A DNA stretch of 64,000 nt from Alteromonas sp. ASW11-130 (GTDB lineage: Bacteria; Pseudomonadota; Gammaproteobacteria; Enterobacterales; Alteromonadaceae), in the NCBI RefSeq assembly GCF_026183735.1, contig NZ_JAPFRE010000035.1, positions 1 through 64,000 on the forward strand. The letters run 5' to 3'. Position 1 is the stretch's first letter, and each line of letters begins with the position of its first letter. The notes beneath the pieces are model-generated. The model was not told the DNA's origin. It saw nothing but the letters and a program-made list of their open reading frames with translations, and did not search any database. Below, piece after piece: positions 35,516 to 45,263 of this stretch. Both the position numbers and the translations under genes were made by a program.

Positions 35516-36454
35516 ATGAAAGTAGCCGTGTTAGGTGCTGCCGGTGGTATTGGTCAAGCGCTATCCTTGTTGTTAAAAACACAACTGCCTGCTGGATCAG
35601 ATTTAGCGCTTTACGATGTTGCACCTGTTGTACCAGGTGTTGCAGTAGATTTAAGTCATATCCCCACCGCAGTTAATGTCACCGGTCACGGAAAAGAGGA
35701 ATTAGAACAAGCATTGTCAGGTGCTGATATTGTGCTTATTCCTGCAGGTGTCCCTCGCAAACCTGGTATGGATCGTTCTGATTTGTTTAACATTAACGCG
35801 GGTATTGTAAAGAACCTGATTGAAGGTGTTGCTGATCATTGTCCGAAAGCGTGTGTGGGTGTTATTACTAACCCAGTTAACACTACCGTAGCTATCGCAG
35901 CCGAGACGCTTAAACAAAAAGGCGTTTACGACAAGAACAAGCTGTTTGGTGTGACTACACTGGATGTAATCCGTGCCGAAACTTTTGTTGCTGAATTAAA
36001 AGATTTAGATCCGGCGAATGTGCATGTTCCTGTTATTGGCGGCCATTCTGGTACGACGATTCTTCCTCTGCTATCTCAAGTGGAAGGCGTAAGTTTTAGT
36101 GATGAAGAAGTTGAGAAACTAACTCATCGCATCCAAAACGCTGGTACTGAAGTAGTGGAAGCCAAAGCTGGTGGCGGTTCTGCAACGCTTTCTATGGGCC
36201 AGGCCGCGGCACGTTTCTGCTTGTCTCTTGTGGCGGCAATGCAAGGTGAAAATGTCGTTGAATACACCTATGTGCAAACTGATGATAGCGATGATGCAGC
36301 GTTCTTCTCTCACCCGGTGCGTTTAGGTGCAAATGGTGTTGAAGAAATCTTATCGTATGGTGAACTTAGTAGTTTCGAGCAAAAAGCTAAGAACGAGATG
36401 CTTGAAGGACTTCGCGGCGATATCAAGATTGGCGTTGAGTTTGTAAATAAGTAA
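35516..36454 (+). CDS. mdh: Malate dehydrogenase
   Basis: A 312-residue NAD-dependent malate dehydrogenase of the TCA cycle, the size of E. coli Mdh. The Rossmann start [16 protein letters not shown], the substrate Arg loop [27 protein letters not shown] and the catalytic His in [12 protein letters not shown] are all present. AGGAGA precedes the ATG. A terminator lies at 36541. Confidence 0.97.
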   Translation: MKVAVLGAAGGIGQALSLLLKTQLPAGSDLALYDVAPVVPGVAVDLSHIPTAVNVTGHGKEELEQALSGADIVLIPAGVPRKPGMDRSDLFNINAGIVKNLIEGVADHCPKACVGVITNPVNTTVAIAAETLKQKGVYDKNKLFGVTTLDVIRAETFVAELKDLDPANVHVPVIGGHSGTTILPLLSQVEGVSFSDEEVEKLTHRIQNAGTEVVEAKAGGGSATLSMGQAAARFCLSLVAAMQGENVVEYTYVQTDDSDDAAFFSHPVRLGANGVEEILSYGELSSFEQKAKNEMLEGLRGDIKIGVEFVNK

Positions 36455-36540
36455 AACCTATTTTTAACGTATGCAATGACACTTATCAGTTTGAATCAGG
36501 TTTCAATCGGGTACTGTCTAGTAGCATACATAAAAGTATT

Positions 36541-36576
36541 GAAAATCCGGCTAGCGTGAGCAGTCGGATTTTTTAC
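36541..36576 (+). terminator. Rho-independent terminator downstream of mdh
   Basis: AAAATCCG and CGGATTTT pair as an 8-bp stem around a 15-base loop, followed by TTTT. Confidence 0.7.
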
Positions 36577-36913
36577 TTATATTGTTGGGATCTTAAGTTG
36601 CGATGACTATTCCACAGAATTAGTGAGAAGGGTAAAGGCGAATTGTTTTGTAGCCTGAGAAGCAGCTTGCTCCAACCCTACAAGAGATTGTTGATTCAAT
36701 AGCGTCCTTGTTTATCTCGGTCTTGTCGATGCCTTGCACGGTAATACCTATTGTGGTTAAAAGAGGTGGCGACTTCCGCCGAATTGACGGAAGCTTTTTG
36801 TCAACTTACTGAGTGACTACACCATGCCCATAGCAGACTGGCCGTATAGGTGGAAACCTTTGACGCAAGGTTCCCGATTAGATATGAGCCTTTATCCTAA
36901 ATGGATGAGCCGA
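36577..36913. other. 337-base intergenic region between mdh and ppc
   Basis: I see no gene with a start codon. A hairpin GGAAACCTT/AAGGTTCC near 36850-36873 lacks a T-run. A minus-strand frame of about 60 codons without ATG, GTG or TTG start crosses the middle; it may be a gene remnant or chance. Confidence 0.35.
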
Positions 36914-39535
36914 CTATCCGGTGTTTCGCATTCCGATTGCAATTCCCGCAATGGTAACCATCATTGCTCTTTCCAATGTGGTATCAGCGGCATCGGCCTG
37001 TAACTTGCGGATACGGTCCAATAACTCTATTTGCAAAAAGTGGAGCGGCTGAAGATAACCTGCACGAATGTTCATCGACTCTTTGCCTTTAGGATCGTCG
37101 GCCATAATGGTCTTCTGCTTAGTTAACTGGAGTAACGACTCCACACTGGTTTTGAGTTCCGTGCGTAACTCCTCGCCAAAGTGTTTTAATTCTTCAGGTA
37201 CTAAACGCGCGTCGTACTCTTCACTGATTCGAGGATCGGCTTTGTGAAAAACCATGTCCAACATAGATAAACGAGAGCGATAAAAGGGCCAGTCTTTGAA
37301 CATTTCGTTAACGATTTTTTCATCGCTTGACGCCTTCACTTCATCTATTGCCCGCATAACACCCAGCCAAGAAGGTAATACCAAACGCGTTTGTGCCCAG
37401 GCAAAGATCCATGGGATAGCCCGTAAACTTTCTATACCACCTGAAGGTTTGCGTTTAGAAGGACGACTCCCTAACGGTAACTTGCCTAATTCCTGTTCAG
37501 GCGTGGCCACTCTGAAATAAGGCACAAAATCACGATCGTTACGGACTGTTTGGCGATAGTTATCACGTCCCAGCGCAGCCATTTTGGTGATGAGTTCACG
37601 CCATTCCTGTTTAGGTTCTGGCGGTGGAAACAGCATTGCTTCGATGATAGCGCTAGCGTAAATGCCTAAGCTGCGTTTGGCCAGCTTCGGCATACCAAAT
37701 TTATAGCGAATTGTTTCGCCTTGTTCGGTAACTCTGAATCCACCTTCTAACGAGCCCGGAGGCTGTGAATAAATAGCTGCATGGGCTGGCAACCCACCGC
37801 GGCCAATAGTTCCGCCACGCCCGTGGAACAGAGTTAGGGTAACGTCAAATTCACTCGCGACTTTTACCAACGCTTCCTGAGACTCATATTGCGCCCAACC
37901 CGCCGCTAAAGCTCCCGCATCTTTGGCTGAATCAGAGTAGCCGATCATAACGAATTGACGGCCTTTTACGTAACCTCGATACCAATCGATGGAAAGCAGG
38001 CGCTGCATCACTTGTGGGGAGTTATTTAAATCATCTAAAGTTTCGAACAACGGGGCTACAGGCATTGGCCAATTTACACCAGACTCTTGCAGGAGCAACT
38101 GTACAGCCAGTACGTCGGAAGGTTCACTTGCCATGGAGATAATATAAATACCGAAGCCATCTTTACGGTGTTGGGCGATGACCTTACACGTATCTAATAC
38201 TTCCTGAACTTCTTCTGACGCCCCCCAGTTTTGCGGAAACAGCGGACGTTTCGAACTAAGCTCTCGGAGCAAAAATGCTTGCTTATCTGCCTCGTTCCAC
38301 TGGGCGTAATCCCCTAACCCTAAATAACGCGTTAGTTCGCTGAATACATTCGAATGACGCTCAGAATCTTGTCTGATATCCAGGCGCAACAAATGAACAC
38401 CAAAGCTATGCACGCGCCTGATAGTGTCTAATAATTTGCCATCGGCCGTCACCTTCATGCCACTGTCGCATAACGAGTTATAGCATAGTGTCAACGGCTC
38501 AAGTAACTCTTCATCGGCTTCGATCCAGTTTGAACGATTAACATTCTTCCCAGCAAGATAGTCAGAGATACCATCTCGGGTGGCAATGCAGCGTTGATGT
38601 AATGGTCTGAGCACGGCACGATAGGGTTCATTCGAATCACCAGCAACGTTTCGTAATGCTTCGTTGCAGTCAAACATTGACAGTTCAACTTGCAGGTTAT
38701 CCAAATCTTGAGCAAATAATTTAGCTGCGCGTTTTCTGGCCAGTAATAACACTTGTTCTGTCACCTTTGCGGTAACAAAAGGGTTTCCATCACGGTCGCC
38801 ACCCATCCAGGAACTAAATTGAACGGGAGACGCATCAATAGGTAACGAAACGTTATATTCCAGTTCCAAACGCTCGTCCAAATCGCGTAAAAAGTCGGGC
38901 ACAGCCTCCCATAGCGAGTTTTCAATTACCGAAAACCCCCACCGCGCTTCATCAACTGGAGTAGGACGTACAGAACGTATTTCTTCTGTATGCCAGGCTT
39001 GACTTATTAGGTCGGCAATACGGGTCTCAATACGAGAACGTTCTTTGTCACCTAATGTTTCCTGATGTACTGTTTGCAAACAGCTCGCTAGTTCTTTGTG
39101 TTTATGAATTAGTGTCCGTCGAGTAACTTCAGTAGGGTGAGCGGTTAATACCATATCGATATTGAGCTTGCTAACGGCTTGCTGAACCTTCTCGGCCGAT
39201 AGATTCGCTTTATCAACATGTTCGAACAGTGTGTCGATTGACGCATCCACATCCATTACGCTGTTATATTCTTGCTCGGCAATATTTCCAAGATTCAAAA
39301 ACTGCGCAAATGCTCTCCCCACGGTTAATAAATCAGTATCGGATAGCGTTTTGAAAGTTTCTTTCAGGTTTTCTGTGGCTGATCCTTCACCTTGATATGA
39401 TGCTCGCCCATCTTTTCGAATAGTCTCAATCCGATCCAGCCACTCTTGACCAAGTTGTGCCTTGATGGTTTGTCCAAGTACTGTACCCAGATATCGTACA
39501 GTATCTTTTAGTTCAGCATCATAGTGTGATTGCAT
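36914..39535 (-). CDS. ppc: Phosphoenolpyruvate carboxylase
   Basis: An 873-residue cytoplasmic enzyme making oxaloacetate from PEP and bicarbonate, of standard length. Active-site signatures are VLTAHPTEVTRR (catalytic His about 138), GGDRDGNPFVT, the glycine loop HGRGGTIGRGG and the C-terminal GIAIGMRNTG. CAGGAGGATAC precedes the ATG. A single-gene unit that replenishes the TCA cycle, next to mdh. Confidence 0.97.
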   Translation of the reverse strand: MQSHYDAELKDTVRYLGTVLGQTIKAQLGQEWLDRIETIRKDGRASYQGEGSATENLKETFKTLSDTDLLTVGRAFAQFLNLGNIAEQEYNSVMDVDASIDTLFEHVDKANLSAEKVQQAVSKLNIDMVLTAHPTEVTRRTLIHKHKELASCLQTVHQETLGDKERSRIETRIADLISQAWHTEEIRSVRPTPVDEARWGFSVIENSLWEAVPDFLRDLDERLELEYNVSLPIDASPVQFSSWMGGDRDGNPFVTAKVTEQVLLLARKRAAKLFAQDLDNLQVELSMFDCNEALRNVAGDSNEPYRAVLRPLHQRCIATRDGISDYLAGKNVNRSNWIEADEELLEPLTLCYNSLCDSGMKVTADGKLLDTIRRVHSFGVHLLRLDIRQDSERHSNVFSELTRYLGLGDYAQWNEADKQAFLLRELSSKRPLFPQNWGASEEVQEVLDTCKVIAQHRKDGFGIYIISMASEPSDVLAVQLLLQESGVNWPMPVAPLFETLDDLNNSPQVMQRLLSIDWYRGYVKGRQFVMIGYSDSAKDAGALAAGWAQYESQEALVKVASEFDVTLTLFHGRGGTIGRGGLPAHAAIYSQPPGSLEGGFRVTEQGETIRYKFGMPKLAKRSLGIYASAIIEAMLFPPPEPKQEWRELITKMAALGRDNYRQTVRNDRDFVPYFRVATPEQELGKLPLGSRPSKRKPSGGIESLRAIPWIFAWAQTRLVLPSWLGVMRAIDEVKASSDEKIVNEMFKDWPFYRSRLSMLDMVFHKADPRISEEYDARLVPEELKHFGEELRTELKTSVESLLQLTKQKTIMADDPKGKESMNIRAGYLQPLHFLQIELLDRIRKLQADAADTTLERAMMVTIAGIAIGMRNTG

Positions 39536-39767
39536 TGTATCCTCCTGTGTTATTGCTATTCACCTTACTGTGTGTAAACGAAGATGTCTAACCACATTCA
39601 GTTATAATTCAATCCTGTTTGTTTGGTTCAAATCGATTTAAATCAATAGGGACGCAGGGTGGCGTTGGGTATGATACAATGTTGCCTGTTTACAAATAGT
39701 CACCATAGTTTTTAATTATATTGATTATTTATTAATCTAAAAGTGTAATAAAATTTCAGGAGTGAAT

Positions 39768-40388
39768 GTGTCAGATAAATTTTCTTCAATTGAATCTCAG
39801 GCAAGTTACGGTATCGGCTGGCAAATGGGCGAGCAGTTAAAATCAAACCCTTTTGACGGATTGACGTTAGATGCTGTTGTGGAAGGTTTGCGTGATGCGT
39901 TTAATGGTGAAGGCCAACAAGTAGACAATGAGCAACTTCGTGATGCATTTGGTGCAATCCATCAACGTATGCAAGCTGAAAAGGCAGATAAGAACAAGGA
40001 AGTGATTGCCGCAAATGAAGCATTTTTAGCCGACAATGCAAAACGAGAAGAGGTCACCGTCACAGAGTCGGGGCTGCAATACGAGGTGGTTGAAGCTGGA
40101 AGTGGTGACAAACCCGCCGCAGATAGCACGGTGCGTGTTCACTATCACGGTGAATTAATTGACGGCACGGTGTTCGATAGCTCGTATCAGCGCGGTCAGC
40201 CAGCAGAATTTCCTGTGAATGGTGTTATTAGAGGCTGGACAGAAGCGTTGCAAATGATGCCTGTTGGCGCTAAATGGCGTTTATATATTCCGTCGCAACT
40301 GGCTTATGGAGAACAAGGCGCAGGTGCCGCAATAAAGCCCTACAGTTCACTTGTTTTCGATGTTGAATTACTAGATATTCTTGGTTAA
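39768..40388 (+). CDS. fklB: FKBP-type peptidyl-prolyl isomerase FklB
   Basis: About 206 residues from the GTG at 39768, chosen because AGGAG at 39758-39762 is correctly spaced for it and the start MSDKFSSIESQASYGIGWQMGEQL matches FklB of E. coli. A helical N-terminal dimerisation part is followed by an FKBP domain (about 95-205: VRVHYHGELIDGTVFDSSYQRGQPAEFPV, WRLYIPSQLAYGEQGAG). It assists protein folding. No signal peptide is seen. Confidence 0.94.
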   Translation: MSDKFSSIESQASYGIGWQMGEQLKSNPFDGLTLDAVVEGLRDAFNGEGQQVDNEQLRDAFGAIHQRMQAEKADKNKEVIAANEAFLADNAKREEVTVTESGLQYEVVEAGSGDKPAADSTVRVHYHGELIDGTVFDSSYQRGQPAEFPVNGVIRGWTEALQMMPVGAKWRLYIPSQLAYGEQGAGAAIKPYSSLVFDVELLDILG

Positions 40389-40402
40389 ACAGCATTGGGT
40401 GT

Positions 40403-40432
40403 GGCTGCTTGAATAATTTTGTTCAAGTAGCC
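40403..40432 (+). terminator. Stem-loop downstream of fklB
   Basis: GGCTGCTTGAA and TTCAAGTAGCC pair over 11 bp (one G-T) with an 8-base loop. There is no clear T-run, so it may be an RNA 3' end hairpin or a weak terminator. Confidence 0.5.
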
Positions 40433-40512
40433 GCGCAACAGTTGGCAAAGCTGTGATTTGCCATTACCCTAGTCAGCCTTGTTATGTAAACGTTAATGTC
40501 AGGTTAGGGTTC

Positions 40513-41046
40513 ATGCCTTCTCCCTCCGCTACAAGTGATAAGCTCACGCTGATAAGTCAGCGAATTACGCTCGTTAACCGCACGCTTTGCGTGGGTGTCA
40601 GTTTCGCTACCCTCCTGATGGTGGTCATTACATTTGCAATCGTTGTGCTTCGTTATGGCATAGGAGTGGGCTGGATTGCCATGCAAGAATCGGTAATGTA
40701 TTTGCATGCGACAGTATTTATGATTGGTATCGCCTTTACTTTGGCTGACGATGCCCACGTGCGTGTGGATGTGTTTTATCACAAAATGTCGCTGCAAAAA
40801 CGAAGCTGGGTAAATGCATTGGGTACGGTGCTTCTGCTTTTTCCCGTGTGTCTCTTTATTATTAGTTATAGTTTTCGGTATGTAGTTGAATCATGGGGGT
40901 TACTAGAGGCATCTCAGGAAGCCGGGGGGCTGCCTCTGGTATTTTTACTTAAATCCCTTATCCCGATAGGTGCAATACTTTTATTACTACAAGGTGTAAG
41001 CGTACTGCTTAACAGTATTAACCAACTTCGCAATTTAACAAGGTAA
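40513..41046 (+). CDS. TRAP transporter small permease (DctQ-like)
   Basis: About 177 residues from the ATG at 40513; the frame opens 20 residues earlier with a GTG, but that part is not family-like. Four membrane helices and the DctQ motif (MQESVMYLHATVFMIGIAFTLADDAHVRVDVF) are visible. It is the small membrane subunit of a tripartite ATP-independent transporter; the large permease gene follows after 11 bases and the binding-protein gene after that. Confidence 0.9.
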   Translation: MPSPSATSDKLTLISQRITLVNRTLCVGVSFATLLMVVITFAIVVLRYGIGVGWIAMQESVMYLHATVFMIGIAFTLADDAHVRVDVFYHKMSLQKRSWVNALGTVLLLFPVCLFIISYSFRYVVESWGLLEASQEAGGLPLVFLLKSLIPIGAILLLLQGVSVLLNSINQLRNLTR

Positions 41047-41057
41047 CAGGAACAGCA

Positions 41058-42431
41058 ATGGAGTGGATGGCAGTCGTTCTCTTTTTAGTTATTTGTTTGG
41101 TGTTATTGTTAGGTTATCCCGTTGCATTAACATTGGCCGGAACTTCCTTGATATTCGCTGGTTTGGGGGTGTATTCCGGTACGTTTGATTCGAGTTATTT
41201 AAACGCGCTTCCTAGCCGCTTGTACGGCATTTTAACTAATCAAACGTTAATTGCTGTGCCACTATTTATCTTCATGGGAATAGTACTGGAAAAATCGAAA
41301 GTAGCTGAAGCCTTGCTGGTATCTATGGCCCAGCTGTTCGGGCGATTTAAGTCTGGTATGGCTATTTCGGTCGTCTTAGTGGGTATGTTGTTAGCTGCGA
41401 GCACAGGCATAGTAGGCGCCACCGTCGTTACCATGGGTTTGCTTTCCCTTCCAGCCATGTTGAAGCGAGGCTACAGTCCCGCGTTCGCCAGTGGTGCAAT
41501 ATGTGCTACGGGCACTTTGGGACAGATAATTCCTCCTTCTATAGCTTTGGTGTTACTGGGGGACGTGTTATCCAGCGCTTACCAGAAAGCGCAGCTATCG
41601 ATGGGAATATTTTCCCCCGAGTCAGTGTCCGTTGGCGATTTGTTCGTGGGCGCGATAATACCCGGCATGATTTTAGTGGCGATGTACCTGTTATACGTCT
41701 TTTCAATGTCGTTTCTATCAAAAAATGCGATGCCATCCAGCAGTGATATGAACACTGATGAACCCTTCAACGTGGGTAAATTACTCGGTTCATTGCTACC
41801 CCCACTTATTCTTATTTTTATCGTTTTGGGTTCAATCTTAGCTGGCTTCGCTACCCCTACCGAAGCCGCAGGTGTGGGAGCGATGGGAGCTTTGCTTTTA
41901 GCCATATTACAACGCAAAATGTCATTTGCGCGTTTACGCGGCGTGATGATGGAAACGACCAAAATTACTTCAATGGTGTTCCTGATCCTGATAGGCGCGT
42001 CTATTTTTTCTCTCGTCTTTCGCGGCTTTGGCGGGGAGGAGTTGGTGCACGAGTTCTTATCTGACTTGCCTGGAGGCGTCTTCGCAGCGATGGTTATCGT
42101 GATGCTGGTCGTATTTGTGCTTGGTTTTATTTTAGACTTTATCGAAATTACGTTTGTGGTTGTTCCTATCATCGCACCAGTTTTACTGTCCATGGGAGTT
42201 GACCCTATATGGCTTGGCATAATGCTCGCCGTAAATTTACAAACGTCCTTTTTGACCCCCCCATTTGGATTTGCACTGTTCTATTTACGGGGTGTAGCGC
42301 CGCCGAATGTTGCTACCGGCGATATATATCGAGGTGTTATGCCCTTCATTTTCATACAAATTATGTTATTAATAGCGCTCGCTATCTGGCCAACATTGGT
42401 CACAGCTTTGCCAGATTGGCTCTATGGATAA
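41058..42431 (+). CDS. TRAP transporter large permease (DctM-like)
   Basis: A 457-residue inner-membrane protein with about 12 helices, the ion-driven channel of the TRAP system. DctM-type stretches include LIAVPLFIFMGIVLEKS, TGIVGATVVTMGLLSLPAMLKRGY, GTLGQIIPPSIALVLLGDV and LTPPFGFALFYLRG. Its end overlaps the start of the binding-protein gene by 8 bases, so the operon is tightly coupled. Confidence 0.93.
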   Translation: MEWMAVVLFLVICLVLLLGYPVALTLAGTSLIFAGLGVYSGTFDSSYLNALPSRLYGILTNQTLIAVPLFIFMGIVLEKSKVAEALLVSMAQLFGRFKSGMAISVVLVGMLLAASTGIVGATVVTMGLLSLPAMLKRGYSPAFASGAICATGTLGQIIPPSIALVLLGDVLSSAYQKAQLSMGIFSPESVSVGDLFVGAIIPGMILVAMYLLYVFSMSFLSKNAMPSSSDMNTDEPFNVGKLLGSLLPPLILIFIVLGSILAGFATPTEAAGVGAMGALLLAILQRKMSFARLRGVMMETTKITSMVFLILIGASIFSLVFRGFGGEELVHEFLSDLPGGVFAAMVIVMLVVFVLGFILDFIEITFVVVPIIAPVLLSMGVDPIWLGIMLAVNLQTSFLTPPFGFALFYLRGVAPPNVATGDIYRGVMPFIFIQIMLLIALAIWPTLVTALPDWLYG

Positions 42432-43536
42432 TCGGATAAACAATATGCATAAAATAAAAATAATTTTTGGCTTACTCGCGCTCTTAGTCTTGCAGGCGTG
42501 TTCTGAAGAGACATCGGTGCCCACTTCAGAAGAATTGGTTGAAGTAAGAAATTACGAATGGAAATTAGTAACATCCTGGCCTAAGAACTTCCCTGGATTA
42601 GGTCATGCGCCAGAACTGTTTGCGAAATACGTAAATGAAATGTCCGGTGGACAGTTGAAAATAAAAGTATATGGAGCCGGAGAGTTAGTTCCTGGTTTTG
42701 AAGTATTTGATGCGGTCTCCCAAGGCACCGCGCAAATGGGGCATTCAGGGGCCTATTATTGGAAAGGAAAAATGCCTGCAGCGCCAATTTTTTCAGCTAT
42801 TCCATTTGGTATGAATGCCGCTGAAATGAATGCTTGGCTTGCCCACGGCGGAGGCTTGGAACTTTGGCGCGAACTTTACGCTCCTTTCGGGGTTGTTCCC
42901 TACGCAGGCGGGAATACGGGCGCGCAAATGGCGGGTTGGTTTAAGCGAGAAATTACCAGCTTGGATGATTTTTCTGGTCTTAAAATGCGAATTCCAGGCT
43001 TAGGGGGCGAAGTGTTCAAAAAGGTTGGAGGCGTACCCGTGTCCTTGACCGGTGGCGAAATATTCGTTGCATTACAAACTGGTGCAATAGACGCGTCAGA
43101 ATGGGTCGGGCCATACAACGATCTAGCCTTTGGCTTATTTAGGGCTGCTAAGTACTACTATACGACGCCTTGGCACGAGCCAGGATCAAATCTCGAGTTT
43201 TTAGTGAATAAAGAAGCCTTAGAAGCTCTTCCTGCCCATCTCCAAAAAATTATTGAAGTAGCGACCAAAGCAGTTAACCAGGAAATTTTAAGCGAATATG
43301 CCGCACGTAATGTACAAGCGATGCGTAAATTAACTAACGAGCACGGAGTCAAGGTGAGACAATTACCAGAAGACGTGCTTCAAGCGCTAAAAGCAGCCAC
43401 GATGGACGTTATTGTAGAAAAGTCCGCGCAAGATGCAACGTTTAAAAAAGTGTATAAATCGTATGAAGATTTTTACAAGAAAATTGAGAAATATAACGCC
43501 CTTTCTGAGCAAGCATACTTCAATTTACGGCAATAG
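42424..43536 (+). CDS. TRAP substrate-binding protein, DctP family, predicted lipoprotein
   Basis: A 370-residue extracytoplasmic binding protein. The start may be 42424 or the internal ATG at 42445; both give a signal peptide ending in the lipobox LLVLQAC (Cys about 27). The mature part follows the DctP/TakP pattern: WKLVTSWPKNFPGLG, AEMNAWLAHGGG, GLKMRIPGLGGEVFKKVGG, ALQTGAIDASEWVGP with the Arg and Trp that bind a carboxylate. TakP homologues bind 2-oxo acids, which makes pyruvate or another oxo acid a likely substrate. Membrane tethering is less common for DctP proteins in Gram-negatives. Confidence 0.9.
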   Translation: MDNRINNMHKIKIIFGLLALLVLQACSEETSVPTSEELVEVRNYEWKLVTSWPKNFPGLGHAPELFAKYVNEMSGGQLKIKVYGAGELVPGFEVFDAVSQGTAQMGHSGAYYWKGKMPAAPIFSAIPFGMNAAEMNAWLAHGGGLELWRELYAPFGVVPYAGGNTGAQMAGWFKREITSLDDFSGLKMRIPGLGGEVFKKVGGVPVSLTGGEIFVALQTGAIDASEWVGPYNDLAFGLFRAAKYYYTTPWHEPGSNLEFLVNKEALEALPAHLQKIIEVATKAVNQEILSEYAARNVQAMRKLTNEHGVKVRQLPEDVLQALKAATMDVIVEKSAQDATFKKVYKSYEDFYKKIEKYNALSEQAYFNLRQ

Positions 43537-43606
43537 TTAGCTGCTCCGAGTTGTTATCATCAACTGCATGCATACAATAACGGCATCTCATCAAAGGAAA
43601 AACATT

Positions 43607-44785
43607 ATGGTAATTAAGCCGAAAGTAAGAGGCTTTATTTGTACGAATGCCCACCCTGTGGGTTGTGCCGCGGCGGTAAATGAGCAAATTAACTTCGTTC
43701 AGGAGAATAAACCGGAAGGCGAAGGTCCTAAAAATGTGCTGGTCATAGGCTGTTCTACAGGGTATGGACTGGCATCGCGTATTACTGCCGCATTTGGTTA
43801 CGACGCTAAGACGCTTGGTGTGTGTTTTGAAAAAGCGCCGTCTGAAAGAAAAACGGGTACCGCAGGATGGTATAACACCGCCGCGTTCCATGACGAAGCC
43901 AGGAACGCTGGTCTGTATGCCGACACGTTAAACGGTGATGCGTTTTCAGATGAAATGAAAACCCAGGTAATCGAAAAAATCAAAGCTGATTTGGGTAAAG
44001 TTGACTTAGTTATTTATAGCTTGGCTTCTCCGCGCCGAACTGACCCGGATTCTGGGATCACCTATAAGTCAACGCTTAAACCAGTCGGACAGGCGTATAC
44101 AACCAAAACGTATGATACCGATAAAGACAAAGTACATGAAGTCAGTCTTGAACCAGCGAGTGACGAAGAGATTGCAGATACCATTAAGGTGATGGGCGGC
44201 GAAGACTGGGAACGTTGGATTAATAAGCTCGCCGAAGCAGATGTTTTGGCCAAAGGTGCCAAAACTACAGCATACACATATATCGGTAAAGAATTGACCT
44301 GGCCTATATACGGTCAAGCCACAATTGGAAAAGCGAAAGAAGATTTAGACCGTGCCGCTGCAGCAATTAATGGTTCTCATGATAATCTATCGGTAGATGC
44401 GCACGTTTCCTCATTAAAAGCGTTAGTCACACAAGCGAGTTCTGCTATCCCAGTGATGCCTTTATATATTTCACTCATTTACAAAGTGATGAAGGAAGAG
44501 GGCACCCACGAAGGTTGCATAGAGCAAATTCACGGGTTATTTAATACTTGCTTATATGGAGAAAATCCCACATTGGATGAGCAAAATCGTTATCGGATGG
44601 ATGGGATAGAAACCAATGATGCCACTCAAGCGAAAATTAAGGCTTTGTGGGATCAGACTACGCAGGATAACTTCCATCAGCTTAGTGATTATAAGGGATA
44701 CAATCACGAGTTCTTAAAGTTATTTGGTTTCGATATCGAAACAGTGGACTATGAGCAAGATGTCGACCCGATGGTAAAGTGGTAA
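43607..44785 (+). CDS. fabV: Enoyl-ACP reductase FabV (trans-2-enoyl reductase)
   Basis: About 392 residues from the ATG at 43607 (AAAGGAAA ahead; MVIKPKVRGFICTNAHP is the family start). It reduces trans-2-enoyl-ACP in the last step of fatty-acid elongation using NADH. The large SDR-type catalytic pair with eight residues between is visible as Tyr235 and Lys244 (YGQATIGKAK), as in characterised FabV. VLVIGCSTGYGLASR is the cofactor loop. FabV enzymes are intrinsically insensitive to triclosan. Single unit with a terminator at 44824. Confidence 0.95.
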   Translation: MVIKPKVRGFICTNAHPVGCAAAVNEQINFVQENKPEGEGPKNVLVIGCSTGYGLASRITAAFGYDAKTLGVCFEKAPSERKTGTAGWYNTAAFHDEARNAGLYADTLNGDAFSDEMKTQVIEKIKADLGKVDLVIYSLASPRRTDPDSGITYKSTLKPVGQAYTTKTYDTDKDKVHEVSLEPASDEEIADTIKVMGGEDWERWINKLAEADVLAKGAKTTAYTYIGKELTWPIYGQATIGKAKEDLDRAAAAINGSHDNLSVDAHVSSLKALVTQASSAIPVMPLYISLIYKVMKEEGTHEGCIEQIHGLFNTCLYGENPTLDEQNRYRMDGIETNDATQAKIKALWDQTTQDNFHQLSDYKGYNHEFLKLFGFDIETVDYEQDVDPMVKW

Positions 44786-44793
44786 CTGGGTTT

Positions 44794-44813
44794 TTACTTG
44801 TTACTTGTTACTT
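44794..44813. repeat. Short tandem heptamer repeat (TTACTTG)
   Basis: Almost three copies of TTACTTG directly after the fabV stop. In reverse the unit is AAGTAAC, close to the AAGTGAC and AAGTGCT repeats elsewhere in the window. Confidence 0.75.
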
Positions 44814-44823
44814 TTGCATTTTT

Positions 44824-44855
44824 AAAGCCTGCGACAATGCAGGCTTTGTTATTAT
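44824..44855 (+). terminator. Terminator of fabV
   Basis: AAAGCCTGC and GCAGGCTTT form a perfect 9-bp stem around GACAAT, followed by GTTATTATTT. Confidence 0.8.
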
Positions 44856-45263
44856 TTGGAGCGCCATAATCTACTTTTTCTCACTTTGCGGAAAACAAAA
44901 TTAACAGCATCCGATTAAAAAAATGGCTGTTTATCCATTATTTGCATGGCACAAAGTAGCCGGTTGATGCTAAAATCCCGAAATTAAGTAGGGGTACTTT
45001 AGTTTACTCCTTTTTAGATATAGCTTTTCTCATGCTTAGCTACGCAATCTTTACGGACGATGTCGCTGACAAGCATAAGCTCCATAACATCAGTAAGCAG
45101 TGATCCAGTATCACCGGGAGATATTTGTTCTGGGGTAGTACTGTGTAGCCAGTTTGGCTTTAGTAGGCTATGTTTTTATGTCGATAGTGCTTTTTTGCAT
45201 AAGCGTTCGCTGTTTAGCGGTCATGCGAAAGGGTATTTTTAATTTAGAGTAGTGCGAAAACAT
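44856..45263. other. 408-base region upstream of the nqr operon
   Basis: No gene seen. It should contain the nqr promoter; a half palindrome TAGGGGT occurs at 44989-44995 but lacks the matching arm, so it is probably unrelated to the protease operators. No strong -35/-10 pair stands out. Confidence 0.4.

Noticed and set aside
36590-36810. About 60-codon minus-strand frame between mdh and ppc
   Set aside because: No ATG, GTG or TTG start and no recognised similarity; may be chance.
41579-42220. 213-codon minus-strand frame opposite the TRAP large permease
   Set aside because: Antisense shadow of a well-supported DctM gene, with biased composition and no start signal.
44989-44995. Fourth copy of the protease operator upstream of nqrA
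   Set aside because: Only one half-site (TAGGGGT) is present and the second arm is missing.
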